Assembly (NCBI GenBank): GCA_003248805.1
Contig: QFQY01000016.1
Span: 22,170-86,169, forward strand
Direction: 5' to 3'
Source of the DNA: Chelatococcus sp.
Lineage (GTDB): Bacteria > Pseudomonadota > Alphaproteobacteria > Rhizobiales > Beijerinckiaceae
DNA: 64,000 nt
The notes beneath the pieces were generated by a model that searched no databases, was not told the DNA's origin, and was given only the letters and a program-made list of their open reading frames with translations. This document shows, piece by piece, positions 25,916 to 34,300 of this stretch (positions are counted from its first letter, which is position 1; every line of letters starts with the position of its first letter). The position numbers were made by a program, and so were the translations under genes.

Positions 25916-26941
25916 CTACGCGCCCGGCGTCTTCTGGCGCTCCGCCTTGACGGCGCGCGAATGGGCCGTCTCGCCGCCATGGGCGAGAATATCGGCGTCC
26001 TCCCGCCAGTTCTCCGCGAGGCCCCTGCCCGACACTCCGGCGAAGGCCGACGCGTAGCGCAGCTCCTCGTCGCCCAGCGCGGCGAGCTGCTCGAAATGCC
26101 AGATGCCCAGACGGTTCAGATCCGCCGCGATCGCAGGGCCGATGCCCTTGACCAGCTCCAGATCATCGGGTTTCCCGTCGCGAGCGGCTGCGAGAAGGTT
26201 CTTAGGCCGCTCGCCTTCGATGCCCCCTTCGGCGACATTGTCCTCCCCGCGTGAGCCATCGTCCCGCGAGGTTTCCACGAGACCGGCGCGGGCTCGCCTG
26301 GAGAAGTCGGTATCCCCGCCAGCGGCCAGTTCCTTCGCCTGGGAAATCCAGCCCTCGCGATCGATACGCCCCGGGAAGGCGAGATAGGCGCCGACCCATT
26401 CGACATGGTCCGGTGTCCAATCGGCGATCTGGGAGAAGTGCCAGATGCCGAGGCCATGCAGGCGGCCCTCGTTCTGCCGGCCGATCCCCTTGATCAGCTT
26501 GAGATCGTCGGCCTTGCCCTCGCGTGGGGCGACGAGGCCCGCCGGGCGCGTGCCCGGAATCTCCGCTTCGCCTTCCACCGGCGGCATGACGCCGGGCTCG
26601 GCCACCGGCGCCGGTGACGCGCCGGCCTCGCCGGCAGAAGCGGCCGCCGGAACGGCCACCGCACCCGGCCTGCGGGCGGGCCGCAGAAGCGTCGCGACCA
26701 GGCAGCCAGCGACATAGACGGCCGAGAAGAGCAGCGCGCTCTCGACCCAGCGAGCCGGCACCCCGTTCAGCACCTGGAACCAGGTGAGCGCGGCGCCAGC
26801 GCCCCAGAGGGCGACGAACCAACCGGATGTGCGCCCGCGCAACCGCAAACCGCGGCCATCGGCACTGATCCAGCCCATGACAAGGCCGAGCGCGAAGGCT
26901 GCGGCGAGGAACCAGGCGAACTGCATCGCGAGATAGAGCAT
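25916..26941 (-). CDS. Membrane protein with two helix-hairpin-helix-like modules
   Basis: A 341-residue protein. Residues 1-90 contain about three membrane helices (near 3-24, 40-58 and 68-86). An Ala/Pro-rich linker leads to two copies of the same roughly 70-residue module, at 145-215 and 259-327. Each starts D-D-L-(K/E)-L-(I/V)-K-G-I-G and continues L-G-I-W-H-F-x-Q-(I/L)-A. This module resembles the helix-hairpin-helix-like extension seen on some NuoE and other alphaproteobacterial proteins. The function is unknown. The gene starts only nine bases after the stop of the OmpA-family gene, so the two probably form an operon and may work together at the envelope. Confidence 0.78.
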   Translation of the reverse strand: MLYLAMQFAWFLAAAFALGLVMGWISADGRGLRLRGRTSGWFVALWGAGAALTWFQVLNGVPARWVESALLFSAVYVAGCLVATLLRPARRPGAVAVPAAASAGEAGASPAPVAEPGVMPPVEGEAEIPGTRPAGLVAPREGKADDLKLIKGIGRQNEGRLHGLGIWHFSQIADWTPDHVEWVGAYLAFPGRIDREGWISQAKELAAGGDTDFSRRARAGLVETSRDDGSRGEDNVAEGGIEGERPKNLLAAARDGKPDDLELVKGIGPAIAADLNRLGIWHFEQLAALGDEELRYASAFAGVSGRGLAENWREDADILAHGGETAHSRAVKAERQKTPGA

Positions 26942-26950
26942 GCCGTCCCC

Positions 26951-29212
26951 CTATTTCGCGATCGTGAACTGGACGCGACGATTCATGGTCCGCGCCTCCG
27001 CCGACCCATGCGGCAACAGCGGCCGCTCGGTGCCGAAGCCCCGCGCCTCGAGCTGCGCAGGATCGATGCCGCGACGGATCAGCTCCTCGCGCACACGCAC
27101 CGCGCGCCGCCGCGAGAGATCGAGATTGTCGAACCCTCTGACCTGGCCATCGCGATTGGCGTGCCCCTCGATGGTGACGCGCGCGCCCGGGCAGCGCTTC
27201 AGGATGGCTGCCGCCTCGCCGAGCGCCCGCTCGGTCGTCTCGTCGAGCGCGACCACGGTGGTGCCCTGCGCGAACAGCACGGGATCGCGCCTGGTCAGGG
27301 CATCGAGGTCGTTCTGGCAGGTGTTCGGCGGATCGATGACGCAACCCGTCTGCCGCAGGCCGACGACGACATCGGCCGTGAAGCCCGGCGGCAAGCCCTG
27401 AACGGCGCTGGTCTCCACCTCGGTGCGGATCAGTTCCCGGCAGGTCAGGCCTCGAACCGCAATCACGTCGTCCACCACGGTGGCAGAGCCGAGATCCAAC
27501 CTGAGCAGGTTGGCCAGCGCCATCCGAGCCGCAGCCGCGAAGCCGGCCGGAGCGCCGGGGGCGATCTCGGTCGCATCCACCATCCGACCGGCGAGCGGCG
27601 AATCCTGCAAGAGCGTCCGCAGCGTCTCGACGAGGGTACGATCGGGCACATGGCCGGACAGTGCGACGCCGTTGCGATCGGCCGAGATGGTGAGGCCGTA
27701 GGGGCGCGGAACCAGAGCGACCTCGCTGGACCGCAGCGCCAGCCCGGCGGGGCGCGACGAACTCTCCAGCAAGGCTTCGAAGGCGCGCCGGTTCTCCGCG
27801 CCGGCCACCTCGCCGGAGACCGCGAGGCCGCCGCCCTCGACCGAGACCGTGCCCTTTCCGAGCTTTGCCAGGACATCGAGCGCGAACTCCGCCGCGGACA
27901 CCGAGCCGTCCTGAAGATTCGGCTCTACGACGAGGGTGTCGACGACCGCCAGGCCGGGGAACAGACGCGACAGCCGCGCGAGCAGCGCCGCCCGCTCCGC
28001 CTCGTCCCGGACGAGGCCCTGAAGGGTGATGCGCCTATCGGCCAACACCGCCGACCAGCGCAGCGGCACGGGCTCCGGCGCGGGCGTCGCGATCGGAGCA
28101 GGTGCCGGTGGAACGGGCTCTGGCGCGGGTACCGCCGGCACCGGCGGAGGCGGAAGAACCGGGGGTGGCGGCGGGGGCGGCGACGGACAGGCGATGCTCG
28201 TCTGCGCGACCGAATCCGGACCGTCCGCCTGGGCGATCTGGATGCGCAACGCCTCGCAGGCCTCGAAGCTCTCTGGCCCTTCGCCGGAGAGACGATAATC
28301 GGTCCCGGTGAGCTCGGCCGTTCCGCTGCGCAGCCGGGCGAGATCGCCGATGGCGCGACCGACCTTCGCCAGAAAGGCCGAAGGCTCGCCCAGCGCGGGC
28401 TTCATCTGGTCGAGGATGCTTGGGGCGCGCGGGAACGCGGATTTCGTCGCGGCCAGAATCTGGTCGCGGGTTTCTTCGCTCGGGTAGAAGCCGCTCAGCG
28501 TGATCGCGCCATCCGCGCCACGCTCGGCGCTCCAGCGATAGGGCGCGGCGATCGGCGGATCGAGATTGCATGGCACGGCCTGGAAGCCGTCCCGCGACAG
28601 GCGGGCCACGGCCTCGCGCAGCGCCAGATAGGACTCCGACGTCTCCGCCCTGCCCTCGACACAGAAGCGCTGATCGTCGAGCGCGACCGTCCCGGCCGCA
28701 AGGTGCGGCAGTTCCGCCAGGATGCCCGACGTCATCCGCGCGAACCCGGCCGGGGCCCCGAAGGCCGGACTCTGGCGATCTTCCACACGCATGCCGGGCA
28801 AGGCGGCGTGGGCGGCCGCGACATTCGCCGCGGCGGTCTCCATGTCAGGCACGAAGCCGTCGAGAACGATGGCGTCCGCGCGTCTCGTCGCCGACCAGGA
28901 ATAGGGCTTGCGCGCGACGACCTGCGTCAGACCGCCAAGAGCCCGCCGCACGCCGAATTCCGAACGAAGCTGGGCCATAGCCCTGGCCGCGCCGTCGGCG
29001 GAGAGCGCCTCCCCCGAGATCACGACGTCCCGCCCGACGACGAGGGCCGTCACCGGCCGCGCGCCCGGCGCTTCGCCGGCGATGACCGATGCCGCGGCGA
29101 CCGCACGCTCCGCGACGTCACGCTCGATCGCCGTGCCGAGGAAATGATTGCCGGCTCCCCACAGCAGCGCCAGCGGCACCAAACCCCATAGCCAATGCGC
29201 CGGCCGCGACAT
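26951..29212 (-). CDS. OmpA-family envelope protein with four BON-like repeats
   Basis: The 753-residue protein has one N-terminal membrane anchor or uncleaved signal (residues 8-26). Four related units follow at about 104-218, 225-342, 383-500 and 504-628. Each opens with a variant of Y-x-W-S-A-x-R-x-A-D-x-I-x-L-x-G and holds a G-T-x-x-L ... G core. A Pro-rich linker (343-382) splits them two and two. The C-terminal 110 residues are an OmpA-like peptidoglycan-binding domain (V-T-I-E-G-H-A-N-R-D-G, L-S-x-R-R-A-x-x-V, N-R-R-V-Q-F). It likely bridges membrane and cell wall. The start has a GAGGGGCGGAG ribosome site. Confidence 0.82.
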   Translation of the reverse strand: MSRPAHWLWGLVPLALLWGAGNHFLGTAIERDVAERAVAAASVIAGEAPGARPVTALVVGRDVVISGEALSADGAARAMAQLRSEFGVRRALGGLTQVVARKPYSWSATRRADAIVLDGFVPDMETAAANVAAAHAALPGMRVEDRQSPAFGAPAGFARMTSGILAELPHLAAGTVALDDQRFCVEGRAETSESYLALREAVARLSRDGFQAVPCNLDPPIAAPYRWSAERGADGAITLSGFYPSEETRDQILAATKSAFPRAPSILDQMKPALGEPSAFLAKVGRAIGDLARLRSGTAELTGTDYRLSGEGPESFEACEALRIQIAQADGPDSVAQTSIACPSPPPPPPPVLPPPPVPAVPAPEPVPPAPAPIATPAPEPVPLRWSAVLADRRITLQGLVRDEAERAALLARLSRLFPGLAVVDTLVVEPNLQDGSVSAAEFALDVLAKLGKGTVSVEGGGLAVSGEVAGAENRRAFEALLESSSRPAGLALRSSEVALVPRPYGLTISADRNGVALSGHVPDRTLVETLRTLLQDSPLAGRMVDATEIAPGAPAGFAAAARMALANLLRLDLGSATVVDDVIAVRGLTCRELIRTEVETSAVQGLPPGFTADVVVGLRQTGCVIDPPNTCQNDLDALTRRDPVLFAQGTTVVALDETTERALGEAAAILKRCPGARVTIEGHANRDGQVRGFDNLDLSRRRAVRVREELIRRGIDPAQLEARGFGTERPLLPHGSAEARTMNRRVQFTIAK

Positions 29213-29573
29213 CTCCGCCCCTCAACTCCCGGATGTCCAAAACAGATCGGGAAACCGATTCATATCAGCAAGTTGCAGCGCCGTTCACAAGCATGATCTC
29301 AGTTCCCCGGTCGCATAAGGCGAGCCGGAAGCAACCTGTATCGGCCGGCGAGAGTTCGACCGTCTCCGTTTCCTGGTCCGCCCCTCCGGAACGAACAGGC
29401 CGAGCCTGTCGTCGCCAGCCGCGCGATGGCGCCGTCTGGAAGTCGGCTCGATCCGGATGAGCGAGGCGCGCGCCTGCTCGCGCTGCTCCATATCCCGCCT
29501 CTGAGGGGCGCGGGCGCCGGATGAGACGCCACGTCGCTCCCTGCACGATCCGCCGCCCAACGGGCTCCATCGA
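29213..29573. other. Region without a supportable gene
   Basis: This stretch lies between the OmpA-family gene start and the porin terminator. It should hold the promoter of the minus-strand OmpA-family operon. A minus-strand frame of 68 codons from an ATG near 29491 has an acceptable ribosome site (GAGGCGGG), but its product is Arg-rich in a way typical of non-coding high-GC sequence, so I do not call it. Confidence 0.4.
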
Positions 29574-29604
29574 ACAAAAAAAGCCCCGGGTTTCCCCGGG
29601 GCTT
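29574..29604 (-). terminator. Rho-independent terminator after the porin
   Basis: On the minus strand AGCCCCGGG-GAAA-CCCGGGGCTTTTTTT forms a strong stem with a GAAA tetraloop followed by a run of seven T residues. It sits about 25 bases after the porin stop codon, as expected for a highly expressed outer-membrane protein gene. Confidence 0.92.
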
Positions 29605-29626
29605 CCGACTGAGATCGGAGAACCGA

Positions 29627-31011
29627 TCAGAAGTCGCGCTGGATGCGCAGACGGCCGGCGATCGAGTCTTCGTTCGAAATGCCGAGGATCGTGCTGCGAC
29701 CACCGAAGTTGTTCACAACGCCGACCGGCGTGCGGACGTCGAGGTGCGAGTAGAGAACCTCGACGCCGATGTCGAGACCCGAGACCGGCGACCAGATCAG
29801 GTTGGCGGCGACCAGGAACTCCTTGGGGTCCAGCGAACGCGGCAGAGCGCCGATCGTGCCACCGTTGAGGTAGCCGAGCTTCAGCTCCGAATACGAAGCC
29901 GAGATCTCGGAACGCAGGGTCGGGGTCCAGAAGTGACGCAGAGCGGCAACGAGCGAGAAGCCCGTGCTGTTGTCGACGCTGCCCGTGACGGTGTTCAGCG
30001 TGGCGTCGGCCAGCGTCAGAGAGCCCAGACGGCCGAGGCCGAACGAACCCGGGTACCAGCCGAGATAGCTGAGAGCGCCATCGGCGTAGGCGGCCTGCAG
30101 GAACAGGGCGTCGCCGGCAGCGAGCATCGGCAGGTTGATCTTCACGCCAGCCTGGATGGCCCAGACCATCTCGTCGCCATCGACCGCCGGAGCGACGACG
30201 GTGCCGAGGCCCGCAGCGTACTTACGCTGACCGAGAGCACCGGACAGCTGGGCAGAGCCCCAACCCTGATCGACGCGCAGCGAAGCGACGAGATCCGGGA
30301 AGTCCTGGCCCTGAACGACGGCGCCCGTGGCGAAGGTGCCGGTGAGCGGGTTGAACAGGGTGCCGGGCAGCTCGCGGTTGCCGGTGCCGGAGACGCGATC
30401 TTCGGCCGAGATCGTGGCCGAGAAGCCCGAACCGAAGGTGGCGGTGTAGGCCAACAGGTTCAGACGGGTATCCGACGTACGGATCGAAGCGAAGTTGTAG
30501 TCCGACGCATAGAAGCGAAGAACGACTGAGCGCGACCGGCCGTGATCGGGCCGAACTGGATGAACGCCAGGTCGAGGTTCGGGCTGGAGCCGGTCGACGA
30601 GGTGTTACGGAACTGACCCGGGATGACCGCGCCGGTGTTGAACGGGGTGATCGTGCCGGAGTTGTACAGGCCCGAGTTGTTGGTCAGCTCGTAGCGGATG
30701 AACGCGCGGAGCGTGCCGTAGGCGGTGGCGGTACGGGCGTCGATGTTCAGACGGCCACGAGCGCGGGTGCCGTAGGCGTCCTGATAGTCACCGAAGCGGG
30801 TGCCGACAGCGTACTCGGCGCGAACACGGCCGCCAACGCGGAGGCAGGTGTCGGTGCCGGGGATGTAGAAGAAGCCCGCACCGTAAGCGGAGCAGACGCG
30901 AACGTATTCGACCGGAGCGGCCTTCCGCGAGGGAAGGTCGGCGGCCTGAGCCCCGGCGACCGCGGCGATGCCGGCGGCGGAACCGAGGAGGAGGCTCTTA
31001 ACGAGCTTCAT
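29627..31011 (-). pseudogene. Major porin (trimeric Hyphomicrobiales type) broken by a frameshift
   Basis: The gene starts at 31011 (M-K-L-V-K-S-L-L-L-G-S) with a strong GGAGGT ribosome site and a signal peptide ending A-Q-A-A. It continues through the cysteine-framed porin start V-C-S-A-Y-G-A-G-F-F-Y-I-P-G-T-D-T-C-L. The frame then breaks near 30515: S-F-F is followed by GC TTC TAT where a full codon (GAC in relatives, by my recollection) is expected. From there the correct barrel sequence resumes one frame over (F-Y-A-S-D-Y-N-F-A-S-I-R) and runs to the terminal Phe at 29627. A missing base therefore truncates the product at about half length. All else, including promoter region, ribosome site and terminator, looks intact, so a sequencing error or very recent mutation is likely. 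Confidence 0.85.
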
Positions 31012-31184
31012 TGGTAACCTCCAGATAGAGTTTCGAGACCCTCGGGCTTCGGCTTGCTCCCCAGCGACCGACCCCAGGAGATCGAACCGCAGAACCCGCC
31101 TATTCCCGGCCTTTCGCCCACGTCCCTGAACCATTCAGAGGCGAAGACGAAAAACAGCGACCGGGAACGTCCCGACGCAGGACA

Positions 31185-31212
31185 ACCATACGAAAGCCGG
31201 TTTGCCGATCAA
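31185..31212 (-). promoter_or_regulatory. Possible porin promoter
   Basis: Read on the minus strand, TTGATC (31212-31207) is followed after 16 bases by TATGGT (31190-31185). Each matches the sigma-70 consensus at four of six positions. This would give a porin leader of about 170 bases, which is long but usual for porin mRNAs. The match is modest. Confidence 0.3.
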
Positions 31213-31292
31213 CCGCGATCACGCCGGCGAGAGCTGCGGAGGGGTGCTTTGCCCCCCGGTGTTGCAGAGGCGCCACGCTTTGAGGGGCTAAA

Positions 31293-31308
31293 TTTACGCC
31301 TCGTTAAC
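31293..31308. promoter_or_regulatory. CtrA-like binding site upstream of the porin
   Basis: TTTA-N7-TTAAC differs at one position from the CtrA consensus TTAA-N7-TTAAC known from Caulobacter and used throughout the alphaproteobacteria. It lies in the AT-rich part of the region upstream of the porin, close to the tamB stop codon. Regulation of the porin by the cell-cycle regulator is an inference from this one site. Confidence 0.35.
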
Positions 31309-31348
31309 CAAGGCGGCGCGCGCGGCCCTGACGACTAAGTCTCGGAGC

Positions 31349-31389
31349 GTGGGAATCAGCACGAAACCGCGTGGTTTCAGTATTCCCAC
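31349..31389 (-). terminator. Nested hairpin at the end of tamB
   Basis: GTGGGAAT and ATTCCCAC form an outer stem around an inner perfect hairpin GAAACC-GCGT-GGTTTC. The tamB stop codon lies inside the structure. There is no T-run, so this may stabilise or end the tamA-tamB transcript without being a classical intrinsic terminator. Confidence 0.4.
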
Positions 31390-34300
31390 TCGGCCCCGAT
31401 TCCGACGGCGGCCGAGCCGTCGGCTCCGGTGTCGGCCTGGAGCTTGAGACGGCGCGTGAGGTCGATTCCGACCGAGACGCCGCTGTCCTCCGGCTTGGCA
31501 CCGACCTTCACGCCGACGGAGACGTTGTCGCCGATATAGCGGGATACGCCGACGGTCGGGCCGCCCTGCCCCATCTGGATGTCGAGATTGTCGATGCCGA
31601 GCGAACGGCGCAGGCGCTCCAGCGTATCGTCGCCGCCGCCGCCGGCGAACTGCGCCGCGGTCTGCGCGAGCTGAAGCGCCTGGAACGGCGAGAGCGAGCC
31701 CGAGGCGCGGGCGAACAACAGACGGGAGAGCACCTCGTCCTGCGGCAGCTCCGGCTGCGAGGTGAAGGCGAAGGAAGGCTGGTCGGCGGGGCCGCTGACG
31801 ACGATCCGGGCCGTGACCTCGCCCGCGCTGGTCTCGGCGATGAAGTCGAGATCCGGAATCACGCCGCCGGTGAAAGTCAGGCGTCCGCGGCTGAAATCGA
31901 GTCGCTGGCTCAGGACCGTCAGCCGCCCGCGTCGCAGCTCGAAAGCGCCGTCGAGCCGGGGCGAGGCCAATGTCCCGCCGGCGCGAATCTCCCCGCCCAG
32001 CTCGGCGTCGATTCCCCGGCCGCGAACGAACACGCGATTCGGTGCGGAGACGGTGAAGGCCAGCACGGCGTCGAAGGCGGGCGCTGGCCGGCCGCCACGC
32101 CCGCGCGCCGCCTCCTGCGCGCGGCGCTGCTCCGCCAGACGCGCCGCGGCGGTGCCCCGCGCATTCAGATGCTTGATGTCGGGGACCGGGCGGAGCGACG
32201 CCGGCAGACGATCCGGCACGCTGACATCGAGAGAGACGACGTCGATCCGCCCGCCGAGGCGCGGGCGCTGGGCGAGCGGCCCCGACACGTCCAGGGCGAG
32301 ATTGGCGATCGCGGTGACGAGCCCGCTGGAGACGAGCTGGGCACGGGTGCCCTGAATGCGGATATCGCCGGGAAAACCGGCAGCTGGATCGACACGCACC
32401 TGCCCGCTCGCCTGCAGCGTACCGCCATTGGGTGTGCGCGCGACGGCGCGCTCGATGGTCAGCGTCTCGCCATTGGCAGCGATGCGCGCCTCGATGCCGG
32501 TGAGCCGGATGCCCTGAAGCGCGTCGCTGAAGCTGCCGTTGGAGAGGGTGGCGCCGCCCGAAATCCGCGGATTCGCGAGAGAGCCCGTCGCGCGCATGTC
32601 CAGAACGGCCGCGCCGGTCAGGCGCTGACCGCGAGGCGCGAGCATCGGATCCGCGAGGATGGCGTCGAGCCGGCCCCGCAAGGCGAGATCCAGCGCCCCC
32701 GAGGCTGAGAGCGGCGCGGTTCCACTCAGCGTGACATTCGCGCCGCGCCCTGCCTGCAGCGTGGCGTCCAGACTCGTCGCAGCGCCCTTGAACTCGCCCT
32801 TCGCCGCGATCTCGACCGGAGGCAGCCCGGCCTGCCGCGTCTCGGGCGTCACCAGCCGCGCGACCTTCAGGTTCCAGGGACCGGAGAGGGCCTGCGGCGT
32901 GCCGCCGACGCGCGCCTCGGCGTTCAGCGTTCCGGAGAGGTCGAGGCCGGGCACCAGGATCCGGGCCGCCGCAAGCGGAACGTCGCGCGCGTTCAGGCGC
33001 AGATCGAGCATATCGCCCACGCGGCCATCGAGCGTCAGCCGCCCGGCGTCGATGCCGAGCGAGAGCCCGGCGATCTCGACGCCGCCGGACGGGAAGCTCA
33101 GCGTGGCCGGGCCGGTCAGGGCGAGACGGCGACCGTCCCGGCGGGCGTCGAAGGAGGCGATCTCGAGCCTGAGCGGCTCGGCCGGGACGAGCCGGCCGTC
33201 TCCCGCCAGCGAGAAGCCGCGCGCATTCGCAGTAAGCTTGAAGGCACTGGCCTCGGGCGCTCCCCTGGAATCGAAGCGGATCGCCGTGATCTGCTCTCCC
33301 GCCAGGAGAGCCTTGTCGATTCCGATGCCGGCGTCGAGCTGTGGGCGGCCATAGACGTCCCGCGCCGCGACCTTGGCGTCGAGCCGGTCGATCCTGATGG
33401 AGGGGCCGGCGAGGCGCGCGCCGCGGGCGGTGAGGTCGACATCCTGCCGCCCCTCGGTGACGGAGAGCGCGATATCGGCGTCGAGCTCGCCGGCGAGCTT
33501 GCTCAGGGCGAGCGGCGAAAGGTCGTCGAGATTGCGCGCGGCCAGCGTCAGGCGGCCGGCGGCGCGGCTGGCGGCGTCCAGCGCGAGGTTGCCGTTCAGC
33601 TTGACCGAGCCGATGGTCAGATCGAGCTGCGACAGGTTCCAGCCGTCGTCGGGACGGCGCGCGAAGGCGAGCGAGCCGCCCGCCGGCCTGCCGTCGACAA
33701 GCCCGTCGAGCGTCACGCGGGAGTCGAGCGCGCCCTGCAGGTCGCGGATCGTCGCGTCGATCGCCAGTCGCGGGATCGGGCGGCCGAGCGCGGTCGCGTC
33801 GGCGACGGCGATGCGGGCCGTGGCATCCAGCTTGTCGCGCGGACCGGAGAACTGCGCGTTCAGATCACCGCGGCCCGAGAGCCGGGCGTCCGCCCGCTTC
33901 AGGTCCGGCATGGACAGCGCCAGCCGCAGGTCCGATGCCGCCTGACCGATGCTGCCATTGCCGGTGAAGGCGGCATGCTCGCCGGCGAGACGCAGATTCT
34001 CGACCGTGATGTCGCCCGCGAGCGCGGAGACGCGCCCCGCGAGGGAGAGCTTGCCTGCGAGCAGGCCGTCGAGAACGGCGGTCCCGGTCGAAAGCCGCTC
34101 GCCGCCGCCGCCCAGCACGGCGGCGTAGCTGTTCAGGCGCGGCGTCGCATCGAGCTCGGCGCGAAGGCTCGCCCGCCCAGCGAGCGGCCGCCCGGCCAGC
34201 CCGCTCATCCGCGACAGATCGGGCAGGCGCGCATCGAGCGTACCGAGGACGCGCGCGCGCCCCGCCCTGCCCCGGTAATCGAGTTCGAGCCCGGAGAGCG

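Noticed and set aside
29285..29494. A possible 68-codon minus-strand gene between the OmpA-family and porin genes
   Set aside because: It has an acceptable ribosome site, but the product is Arg-rich without conserved features, and the neighbouring frames look equally plausible.
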